Source of the DNA: Gammaproteobacteria bacterium
Lineage (GTDB): Bacteria; Pseudomonadota; Gammaproteobacteria; Nitrosococcales; Methylophagaceae
DNA length: 8,185 nucleotides
Assembly (NCBI GenBank): GCA_002402245.1
Contig: NVVP01000004.1
Location: 23,580 to 31,764 of the forward strand
Direction of reading: 5' to 3'
Position 1 is the stretch's first letter. The number at the start of each line of letters is the position of its first letter. Made by a program: the position numbers and the translations under genes. Of this stretch, positions 1-5,063 are shown in pieces. The notes beneath the pieces were generated by a model. It was not told where the DNA came from. It worked only from the letters and a program-made list of their open reading frames with translations, and did not search any database.

Positions 1-203
1 TTATCAAGATAGAGCTTACCCATTTCAGTTAATGAAACATGACGAGTAGTACGTTGTAGTAGCCGAACCTTAAGCGATGATTCTAACTGTGCCACATGCT
101 TACTTAATAAGGCTTTGCTTTGGTTAGTTTTTCTTGCAGCATTAGAAAAACCACCTGCTGTTGCTACTTCTACAAATGCTTTCATACAGATTAATTTATT
201 CAT
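1..203 (-). CDS. LysR-family transcriptional regulator, N-terminal part (runs off the left edge)
   Basis: Reading the minus strand from the ATG at 203-201 gives 67 residues with no stop before the window edge. The start reads MNKLICMKAFVEVATAGGFS, and the frame continues with NAARKTNQSKALLSKHVAQLE and a RTTRHVSLTEMGKLYLD-like segment. This is the winged helix-turn-helix typical of LysR-type regulators: the recognition region is about residues 18-42, followed by the conserved R-T-R-x-V-x-L-T-E-x-G wing. The effector-binding domain, about 230 residues in this family, lies outside the window, so the ligand cannot be guessed. The start fits the family norm of five or six residues before M-x-x-F; a later ATG at codon 7 would trim the first helix. 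A weak GGA lies about 7 nt upstream. The gene is divergent from doxX with 123 bp between the chosen starts, the usual arrangement for a LysR protein controlling its neighbour and itself. Confidence 0.9.
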   Translation of the reverse strand, partial: MNKLICMKAFVEVATAGGFSNAARKTNQSKALLSKHVAQLESSLKVRLLQRTTRHVSLTEMGKLYLD

Positions 204-254
204 TGAAATTCCACTGTCTTTGTTTTGAATACAATCTATCAATAACCTGTCATC

Positions 255-283
255 TTGTCTATTATTTGTCGGTCAATGATACT
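255..283 (+). promoter_or_regulatory. possible sigma70-type promoter for the doxX-dioxygenase unit
   Basis: TTGTCT (255-260) and GATACT (278-283) are separated by 17 bp. Each matches four of six positions of the -35 and -10 consensus. Transcription would start near 290 and give a leader of about 37 nt before the doxX ATG. A better -35 (TTGACA, 291-296) has no suitable -10 before the ribosome binding site, so I do not favour it. Weak call from pattern only. Confidence 0.22.
261..280. promoter_or_regulatory. imperfect dyad in the lysR-doxX divergent region, candidate LysR-type operator
   Basis: The 20-bp stretch 261-280 is symmetric about its central CG, with six of ten base pairs matching (AT-ATT at one end, AAT-AT at the other). 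It contains T-N11-A spacings (for example T263 to A275) of the kind LysR proteins bind. It lies between the two divergent starts and inside the spacer of the proposed doxX promoter, where a regulator would act. Such AT-rich dyads are common by chance, so this is only a candidate. Confidence 0.25.
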
Positions 284-326
284 GGTGGCGTTGACAATCA
301 GTATTCACATTATTAGGAGATATTTC

Positions 327-737
327 ATGACTGAGAAACAAACAACATTATATGCAGCCCTTGTTTTACGCTTAGGATTAGGAACAGTATTTATTGCCCA
401 TGCATTATTAAAAATTATTGTATTCACACCTGCTGGTACGGTGGGTTTTTTTGCCTCGCTAGGAGTGCCTGGTGGATTGGCTTATCTAGTGATGATTGCC
501 GAGCTGGTGGGTGGTACGATGTTGCTACTTGGCGCTAAGGTGCGCCTTGTCTCATTAGCTTTAATTCCGATACTGATAGGCGCTATAGTACTGGTTCATG
601 GTCACTATGGATGGTTAGCGAGTAATGAAGGTGGTGGTTGGGAGTATTCTGCCTTTTTAATTGTGGCGGCAGTGGTACAAAGCTTATTGGGTAATGGTGC
701 TTTTAGTGTTAACTCATTAAGTAATAAAGTTAACTAG
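327..737 (+). CDS. DoxX-family small integral membrane protein
   Basis: A 136-residue, very hydrophobic protein with four likely membrane segments at about 10-32, 47-68, 73-92 and 106-122. Family-like features include R15 and H25 in the first segment, E59 in the second, HGHYGW at 91-96 and GGGWEY at 102-107. DoxX/SURF4-type proteins are four-helix inner-membrane proteins linked to quinone or thiosulfate oxidation in archaea and to redox or oxidative-stress partners in bacteria; the role here is unknown. An ATG at 255 is in frame, but I choose the one at 327: AGGAGA (315-320) sits 6 nt before it, family similarity begins there, and the extra 24 residues would cover the divergent control region. 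It is followed by a dioxygenase 71 bp downstream and lies opposite a LysR gene, so it is probably the first gene of a LysR-controlled pair. Confidence 0.88.
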   Translation: MTEKQTTLYAALVLRLGLGTVFIAHALLKIIVFTPAGTVGFFASLGVPGGLAYLVMIAELVGGTMLLLGAKVRLVSLALIPILIGAIVLVHGHYGWLASNEGGGWEYSAFLIVAAVVQSLLGNGAFSVNSLSNKVN

Positions 738-743
738 CTAGCT

Positions 744-785
744 GACAATAGGAGAAGAGAGTATGTTATTTCTTAGTTTATTGTC
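744..785 (+). promoter_or_regulatory. hairpin A: stem that would bury the AGGAG sequence
   Basis: GACAATA (744-750) is perfectly complementary to TATTGTC (779-785). Inside it GAGAA (752-756) can pair with TTCTT (770-774), with one G-U pair. Between the two helices is a small internal loop (751; 775-778), and the terminal loop is 757-769. The 5' strand contains the only good Shine-Dalgarno sequence of the gap (AGGAG, 750-754), so this fold would hide it. Its loop holds the 5' arm of hairpin B, so the two folds are interleaved and, at these stem lengths, probably exclusive. Confidence 0.45.
750..754 (+). promoter_or_regulatory. strong Shine-Dalgarno sequence AGGAG, distant from the dioxygenase start
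   Basis: AGGAG at 750-754 is the only strong ribosome binding sequence between doxX and the dioxygenase. It stands 8 nt before an ATG at 763 that opens a nine-codon ORF, and 54 nt before the dioxygenase ATG at 809. The 20 nt before 809 hold no purine-rich match. If hairpin B (758-800) forms, the effective distance to 809 falls to 11 nt: three bases before the hairpin and eight after it. Confidence 0.55.
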
Positions 786-800
786 GAAGTAACATACTCT
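758..800 (+). repeat. hairpin B: perfect 11-bp inverted repeat with 21-nt loop before the dioxygenase gene
   Basis: AGAGTATGTTA (758-768) and TAACATACTCT (790-800) are perfect reverse complements separated by 21 nt. The repeat ends 8 nt before the dioxygenase ATG. No T-run follows (AATTAATT), so it does not look like an intrinsic terminator. As RNA it could act as a structured spacer between AGGAG (750-754) and the start at 809. As DNA it could be a split operator whose half-sites are 32 bp apart, about three helical turns. The repeat is certain; its function is inference. Confidence 0.6.
763..792 (+). CDS. possible nine-residue leader peptide (MLFLSLLSK)
   Basis: ATG at 763 follows AGGAG (750-754) by 8 nt and opens nine codons ending in TAA at 790-792, giving MLFLSLLSK with four leucines. 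Its stop lies 16 nt before the dioxygenase ATG, close enough for reinitiation. The ORF spans both hairpins, so a ribosome on it would disrupt them. It is not in frame with the dioxygenase, which has a TAA at 800-802 just before its start. It may be a real leader or an accidental ATG beside a Shine-Dalgarno sequence that serves the downstream gene through folding. No family can be assigned to so short a peptide. Confidence 0.3.
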   Translation: MLFLSLLSK

Positions 801-808
801 AATTAATT

Positions 809-1609
809 ATGAATAATACAAATACACGTGTTTTATACCTTTCTCATGGAGGCGGGCCAATGCCTTTACTGGGTGAGCCAGGGCATAAAGAATTAGTGAC
901 AACCTTAAAGATCATAAGAGGACAGATTAAAAAGCCGAGTGCTATTTTAGTTATTAGTGCTCACTGGGAAGAAAGTCAGGCTACTATTACGGGGGGTATG
1001 AGTTCATCACTGCTTTATGATTATTCTGGGTTTCCTGAACAGGCTTATCAAATTAAGTATCCAGCAGCGGGGAGTCCAACACTATCAGATGATATTTATT
1101 CCAAGTTACGAGAAAAAGGTATTACCACCGGGATAGATACGCAACGTGGATTTGATCATGGCCTCTTTGTCCCGTTGAAAATAATGTATCCGGAAGCGGA
1201 TATACCTTGTGTTCAATTATCATTAGTGAATGATCTAGACCCGAAAGCACATATTAAATTAGGTGAAGCATTGGCAGGTTTAGCACAGGAGAATCTATTG
1301 ATTATTGGCTCGGGTTTTTCATTTCATAATATGGCTGCATTTTTTCAAGGAGATAATCTGCAATCGAAGGCAAAAAATGAATCGTTTGAAGCTTGGCTCA
1401 TCGAAACATGTTCATCTAAATTACTTAGTGAAAAAGAAAGAAGTCAACGCTTAGAGCAGTGGGATAAGGCGCCATCTGCACGGTATTGTCACCCAAGGGA
1501 AGAGCATTTATTACCTTTGCATGTATGTTATGGCGTGACTAAACAGTCTTGTGACGCTGTATTTGAACTTACTATATTAGGTAAAAAAGCGAGTATGTAC
1601 CTTTGGTAG
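809..1609 (+). CDS. DODA/YgiD-type extradiol ring-cleavage dioxygenase (LigB superfamily)
   Basis: This 266-residue protein resembles E. coli YgiD (4,5-DOPA extradiol dioxygenase-like) in length and motif order: SHGGGP (12-17), SAHWE (50-54), GFDHGLFVPL (114-123), a GSGFSFHN block (167-174) and EHLLPL (232-237). H13, H52 and H233 are the expected metal ligands of the non-haem zinc or iron site; H117 and H173 are the other conserved active-site histidines. Family members open catechol rings by extradiol cleavage, but many have no known natural substrate, so only the chemistry is suggested. The protein should be cytosolic, as no signal peptide or membrane segment is seen. The start at 809 is forced: an in-frame TAA stands at 800-802, and family similarity begins at residue 7. 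No Shine-Dalgarno sequence lies nearby, unlike doxX; see the hairpins upstream. It is probably co-transcribed with doxX. Confidence 0.87.
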   Translation: MNNTNTRVLYLSHGGGPMPLLGEPGHKELVTTLKIIRGQIKKPSAILVISAHWEESQATITGGMSSSLLYDYSGFPEQAYQIKYPAAGSPTLSDDIYSKLREKGITTGIDTQRGFDHGLFVPLKIMYPEADIPCVQLSLVNDLDPKAHIKLGEALAGLAQENLLIIGSGFSFHNMAAFFQGDNLQSKAKNESFEAWLIETCSSKLLSEKERSQRLEQWDKAPSARYCHPREEHLLPLHVCYGVTKQSCDAVFELTILGKKASMYLW

Positions 1610-1614
1610 CGTGT

Positions 1615-2070
1615 TTAAGCGTTAAAAGATTGCACAAAGGACTTATCAAAGTAAGGGCTATGTTCGGCCCATACGGCTTTGAAGTTATCTCGCGCTAACC
1701 ATTCATTAATTTCAATTTCCCAACCTTCCCATTGGTCTTTTTTAGCTTGTGAACGAGTACGTTGATACATTAGGAATGCACGTTCAAAAATAGATATTCT
1801 AATAAGTAATATGGCTTCTTCTTGTTTTTTTTGCTCTTCTGTCAGTGCGGGAGGGTTAACAAAAGGTGAATCAAATACATCTAAAGAAGGATGCTCTAAA
1901 CAAAGCTGTTGGATCTCAATATATTTATCATCAAGGGCATCATATGTTCCATATTCTCTTTCTGTTCTTTGATTATGTTGTTCTCTTAAGTAGATAAACA
2001 ATGCAGCGGGTACGCCCATAATTGTAATAAGAAATGTAGCGAGTTCTAGATAATGTGAAGTGATGTCCAT
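1615..2070 (-). CDS. membrane-anchored protein of unknown function
   Basis: I do not recognise a named family with certainty. The 151-residue protein starts MDITSHYLELATFLITIMGV. It has one likely membrane segment (about 8-28), a charged stretch (29-40, LREQHNQRTERE) and a soluble remainder on one side of the membrane, probably cytoplasmic by the positive charges after the helix. Visible blocks are EYGTYDALDDKYIE (39-52), SIFERAFLMYQR (93-104) and QWEGWEIEINEWLARDNF (113-130), rich in aromatic and acidic residues and predicted helical. I have the impression that similar short proteins occur scattered in bacteria as hypotheticals, but could not check. The ATG at 2070 has only a weak GGAA about 10 nt upstream. 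The gene converges on the dioxygenase with 5 bp between stops and no terminator between them, so the transcripts may overlap. Confidence 0.75.
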   Translation of the reverse strand: MDITSHYLELATFLITIMGVPAALFIYLREQHNQRTEREYGTYDALDDKYIEIQQLCLEHPSLDVFDSPFVNPPALTEEQKKQEEAILLIRISIFERAFLMYQRTRSQAKKDQWEGWEIEINEWLARDNFKAVWAEHSPYFDKSFVQSFNA

Positions 2071-2223
2071 TAAATTGGTTTCCAGTCTAAGTGCTAGTTA
2101 TTTTCGTGAGCGATTAAATTATGCGATGGGAGCATAAGAAAAATGCTAGGCATAACACCAGATACTAGGAGCATTGTCCAGAAATATAAGATTAATATGA
2201 CCTGATTTTAATGAAATTTAAAT

Positions 2224-2242
2224 TCCACAAAATAGATGTGGA
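2224..2242. repeat. 6-bp inverted repeat TCCACA-N7-TGTGGA
   Basis: TCCACA (2224-2229) and TGTGGA (2237-2242) are perfect reverse complements around a 7-bp AT-rich centre. The 19-bp size suits a dimeric repressor or activator site. It lies just upstream of the possible mrp -10 at 2263-2270. It does not match the CRP consensus (TGTGA-N6-TCACA). A repeat this short can arise by chance. Confidence 0.35.
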
Positions 2243-2252
2243 TGAAGTAAAG

Positions 2253-2295
2253 GCCAACACAGTATAAAATAGGCGAATAGTCTGACTGTGTTGGC
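2253..2295. repeat. perfect 11-bp inverted repeat with 21-bp centre upstream of mrp
   Basis: GCCAACACAGT (2253-2263) and ACTGTGTTGGC (2285-2295) are perfect reverse complements separated by 21 bp. The repeat ends 25 bp before the mrp ATG and leaves the ribosome binding site AAGGAA (2309-2314) free. The only -10-like run of the region (TATAAA, 2263-2268) begins at the end of the left arm. As DNA it could be a split operator over the promoter; as RNA it would be an 11-bp stem. Its right arm also takes part in an alternative hairpin, GACTG-TGTTGG-CAGTC (2284-2299). It is not a terminator: no T-run follows and it lies at a gene start. Confidence 0.55.
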
Positions 2296-2320
2296 AGTCT
2301 AAATTCATAAGGAACGTTAC

Positions 2321-3406
2321 ATGTTAAATTCTTCTCAGATCGAGCAACTCATCAATGATTACCTAGACCCCTCTACCGATATGACCTTGGCAGATAGCCA
2401 AAGTAAAGTAGTGGTGACGCTTGCAGAAGAGACGCTTAATGTGCGCGTGACCTTAGGTTATCCTGCAAAAAGTATGATGACAGCCTTACAAGACACCTTA
2501 ATTGACTTGCTTAAGAAAGAAACAGGCTTAACGGATGTAACCGTTGAAATTGATTGGAAGATTACTAAGCATAAAGTTCAGCAGGGTGTGAATGCAATTA
2601 AAGGTGTTAAGAATATTATTGCCGTGGCATCAGGTAAAGGCGGTGTGGGTAAATCGACTACATCGGTTAACTTGGCATTAGCATTAGCGGCTGAAGGTGC
2701 AACAGTAGGTATTTTAGATGCAGATATCTACGGCCCAAGCCAACCACGTATGTTGGGAACATCACAACGACCGGAATCTGTAGATGGTAAGCGCATTGAG
2801 CCTATCGAAAGTTATGGTTTGCAAGCGATGTCAATGGGCTTCTTGATTGAAGAAGAAGAGCCAATGGTTTGGCGTGGCCCGATGGTGACACAAGCCTTAG
2901 AGCAAATGTTGAATGATACTAATTGGGCGGCACTTGATTATTTAGTGATTGATTTACCGCCGGGCACAGGTGATATCCAATTAACTTTAGCGCAAAAAGT
3001 ACCTGTCAGTGGTGCTGTTATTGTGACTACCCCGCAAGACATATCGCTACTTGATGCGCGCAAAGCACTTAAAATGTTTGAAAAAGTGAATGTACCGGTA
3101 ATGGGTATTATTGAAAATATGAGCACCCATATATGTAGCCAATGTCAGCATGAAGAGCATATCTTTGGTTCGGGCGGCGGTGAGAAAATGGCTAAGCAAT
3201 ATAATGTCGATTTACTAGGTAATTTACCGCTAGACATTAAGATTCGTGAAGATGCTGATCAAGGTCACCCTACAGTAGTGGCAAGTCCTGATAGTGCTAT
3301 TGCAGAATCATATCGATCAATTGCTCGTCGAGTGGCTGCTCGATTGGCTAAACAAGGAAAAGATTATTCATCAGCATTTCCAAATATTGTGATCAAAAAC
3401 GATTAA
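2321..3406 (+). CDS. mrp: Mrp/ApbC iron-sulfur cluster carrier ATPase
   Basis: This 361-residue protein is the normal length for Mrp/ApbC. Residues 1-80 form the MIP18-like (DUF59-type) N-terminal domain. The P-loop ATPase domain follows, with the deviant Walker A GKGGVGKST at 105-113 (K106 and K111), the ILDADIYGPS segment at 131-140, and DLPPGTGD at 211-218. C272 and C275 (ICSQC) are the CxxC cysteines that bridge a 4Fe-4S cluster between two subunits. The family binds a cluster in the cytosol and passes it to apo-enzymes, driven by ATP. The start is well supported by AAGGAA 6 nt upstream. dcd follows after 41 bp, an order also known in pseudomonads, where metG lies on the other side of mrp. 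Here metG is absent and the unknown leftward gene takes its place. Confidence 0.95.
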   Translation: MLNSSQIEQLINDYLDPSTDMTLADSQSKVVVTLAEETLNVRVTLGYPAKSMMTALQDTLIDLLKKETGLTDVTVEIDWKITKHKVQQGVNAIKGVKNIIAVASGKGGVGKSTTSVNLALALAAEGATVGILDADIYGPSQPRMLGTSQRPESVDGKRIEPIESYGLQAMSMGFLIEEEEPMVWRGPMVTQALEQMLNDTNWAALDYLVIDLPPGTGDIQLTLAQKVPVSGAVIVTTPQDISLLDARKALKMFEKVNVPVMGIIENMSTHICSQCQHEEHIFGSGGGEKMAKQYNVDLLGNLPLDIKIREDADQGHPTVVASPDSAIAESYRSIARRVAARLAKQGKDYSSAFPNIVIKND

Positions 3407-3447
3407 TCACGTTATGATTAGGGTATTACGCATTAATGAGAAAATAG

Positions 3448-4017
3448 ATGAGCATTAAATCAGATAAATGGATCCGTCGTATGGCGGAAGAGCACGATAT
3501 GATTTCCCCCTTTGAAGCAGGCCAAGTACGCGAAGGGGACAATGGCAATAAGATGATTTCTTATGGCACATCAAGTTATGGTTATGATGTGCGATGCTCA
3601 ACTGAATTTAAAGTATTCACTAATATTAACTCGGTAATTGTTGACCCTAAAAACTTTGATGAAGGCAGTTTTGTCGATGTGAATTCGGATGTATGTATTA
3701 TTCCTCCGAACTCATTTGCCTTGGCACGTACAGTTGAGAAATTTAAAATCCCTCGTAATGTATTAACAATATGCTTAGGTAAGTCTACTTATGCACGTTG
3801 TGGAATTATCGTGAATGTCACTCCTTTAGAACCTGAATGGGAAGGTTATGTCACATTAGAGTTTTCTAATACGACTCCGCTTCCGGCAAAAATTTATGCT
3901 AATGAAGGTGTGGCACAGATGTTATTTTTTGAATCTGATGAAGAGTGTGAAACTTCCTATGCCGACCGAGCTGGAAAGTACCAAGGTCAGCGTGGCGTTA
4001 CATTACCTAAATCGTAA
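3448..4017 (+). CDS. dcd: dCTP deaminase
   Basis: The enzyme deaminates dCTP to dUTP, the main source of dUMP for thymidylate synthesis in gammaproteobacteria; it acts in the cytosol as a trimer. The 189-residue sequence is of the Pseudomonas type: it opens MSIKSDKWIRRMAEEHDMI and carries SYGTSSYGYDVRC (38-50), DPKNFDEGSFVDV (66-78), CLGKSTYARCGI (109-120), and VTLEFSNTTPLPAKIYANEG (135-154). E138 in LEFSN matches the catalytic glutamate of E. coli Dcd, and the lysine-serine-arginine segment 111-117 holds the other active-site residues. The C-terminal KYQGQRGVTLP (177-187) is the nucleotide-closing tail. The ribosome binding site is weak (GAG at 3438-3440). It lies 41 bp after mrp and 20 bp before the lipoprotein gene, with no terminator on either side. 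Confidence 0.95.
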   Translation: MSIKSDKWIRRMAEEHDMISPFEAGQVREGDNGNKMISYGTSSYGYDVRCSTEFKVFTNINSVIVDPKNFDEGSFVDVNSDVCIIPPNSFALARTVEKFKIPRNVLTICLGKSTYARCGIIVNVTPLEPEWEGYVTLEFSNTTPLPAKIYANEGVAQMLFFESDEECETSYADRAGKYQGQRGVTLPKS

Positions 4018-4037
4018 AGTTAAAGGTATTATCTTTG

Positions 4038-5063
4038 ATGACAAGGCTATTTAAATTACTATTAATGACATTATTGCTGGTGGCTTGCAGCAATGAACGT
4101 GAAGCGGCTAAACAATGGGCGCATAGTGATTTTAGTAGTTATGCTGCGGCTTTCTCCCCTAATGGTAAATATGTGCTGGTGGGCGATACTGATGCACCGG
4201 CTAGACTATGGAATATTGAGAAGAACAAGGTACTTTATTCTTGGCAGAATAACGAAGAAGTAGGCACCACAACAGCCGTTGGGTTTTCTGGTGATGGAAA
4301 AGTGGCGGCAACATCTGAGCAAGATGTGATTGTGCTGTGGGAAGTTGCAACAGGCGAGCCTATGCTGCGCCTTAGCTTTCCCGTTAAGATTAAAGCACTG
4401 GCACTATCGCAACATGGTGATTATTTATTACTCGCCTTATATGATCGAACGGCCATTTATTTTGATGTGATTGGCAATAAAGTATTAAAAGTATTTGAGC
4501 ATGATGGTAAACCCGTTAACTCACCGATTAATCAGCTTATCAATGCCGTCGCATTCTCTCGTAGCGGTAAGTACGCATTAACAGGTGGTGATGACCGCAC
4601 CGCACGTTTATGGCGTCTTGAAACGGGTAAGCAATTACGCAGTTGGTTACATGAAACTCCGGTTAATATTGTTGGCTTCTACCCAAAAGGTAGTTATGTA
4701 TTAACAGGTGCAGGCAATGGCCAAACCCATTTCTGGAATATGAAAACAGGCAAGGAAAAATATATTTTAACAACGGCTTCATGGCCAAAAGATATGGAGT
4801 TACCTGACTTTCCTTCCTTTAAAACCACCACGTCTGCCTTTGATTTCTCTGCCAATGGTGCCTATCTAGTAACAGGACATCCATCACAGAAAATATGTGT
4901 ATGGAAAGTCTCTTCAGGTGAGAACCTTGATTGTTGGCAGGTGGCTAGAAAGAATGCATTACGACCAGGGGTAGTATTGCAAGCGGTTGCATTCTCGCCT
5001 AGCGGTAAATGGATTTACAGTGAGTCGGGTAATGGTATTGGCCAGAGATGGAAGTTTAAGTAA
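4038..5063 (+). CDS. WD40-repeat lipoprotein, predicted seven-bladed beta-propeller
   Basis: A 341-residue predicted lipoprotein. The N-terminus (MTRLFKLLLMTLLLVAC) has two basic residues, a leucine-rich core and a lipobox LVAC with C17 as the lipidated residue. Serine at +2 suggests sorting to the outer membrane, facing the periplasm. The rest is seven WD40-like repeats of F-S-x-x-G-x-x and L-W endings, at about 36-70, 79-112, 119-153, 169-204, 210-244, 267-301 and 315-341, enough for one closed propeller. Such propellers are docking platforms, and no enzyme residue is evident, so the partner is unknown; BamB is also a propeller lipoprotein but has PQQ-type repeats. The start could be TTG at 4035 or ATG at 4038; AAAGG (4022-4026) serves either, and I prefer ATG. 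The stop abuts the GTG of the next gene. Confidence 0.88.
   Translation: MTRLFKLLLMTLLLVACSNEREAAKQWAHSDFSSYAAAFSPNGKYVLVGDTDAPARLWNIEKNKVLYSWQNNEEVGTTTAVGFSGDGKVAATSEQDVIVLWEVATGEPMLRLSFPVKIKALALSQHGDYLLLALYDRTAIYFDVIGNKVLKVFEHDGKPVNSPINQLINAVAFSRSGKYALTGGDDRTARLWRLETGKQLRSWLHETPVNIVGFYPKGSYVLTGAGNGQTHFWNMKTGKEKYILTTASWPKDMELPDFPSFKTTTSAFDFSANGAYLVTGHPSQKICVWKVSSGENLDCWQVARKNALRPGVVLQAVAFSPSGKWIYSESGNGIGQRWKFK

Larger units (their letters stand above)
2071..2320. other. 250-bp non-coding region between the divergent unknown gene and mrp
   Basis: This is the longest gene-free stretch. No ORF with a convincing start is seen. The left half (2071-2200) is AT-rich and should hold the promoter of the leftward gene. 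It has short scattered repeats (AGCAT 2131-2135 with ATGCT 2143-2147; AATGCT 2142-2147 with AGCATT 2170-2175) but no clear -35/-10 pair. The right half holds two inverted repeats, listed separately, and the mrp ribosome binding site AAGGAA at 2309-2314. A TATAAA/TAAAAT run at 2263-2270 could be a -10 for mrp, but its -35 is poor. Confidence 0.6.

Noticed and set aside
255..326. 24-codon N-terminal extension of doxX
   Set aside because: The ATG at 327 has a proper AGGAGA, and the extension would run through the control region.
763..792. Leucine attenuator
   Set aside because: The leader is leucine-rich, but there is no terminator stem with a T-run and no leucine biosynthesis or transport gene downstream.
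758..800. Intrinsic terminator of doxX
   Set aside because: The stem is AT-rich with a 21-nt loop and is followed by AATTAATT, not a T-run.
2141..2175. Short repeats AATGCT/AGCATT and CTAGG copies before the unknown leftward gene
   Set aside because: Arms of 5-6 bp in AT-rich sequence are expected by chance, and they do not line up with a promoter.
2257..2291. Pair of NrdR boxes before the mrp-dcd unit
   Set aside because: ACAC and GTGT ends are present, but the left candidate matches about 10 and the right about 7 of 16 consensus positions, and centres are about 19 bp apart instead of about three turns.
2938..3126. Minus-strand ORF of 62 codons
   Set aside because: It lies wholly inside mrp on the opposite strand, with no ribosome binding site or recognisable protein features.
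3404..3420. Hairpin TAATCA-CGTTA-TGATTA at the end of mrp
   Set aside because: Only six AT-rich pairs, overlapping the stop codon and with no T-run, so not a convincing terminator; likely chance in AT-rich DNA.
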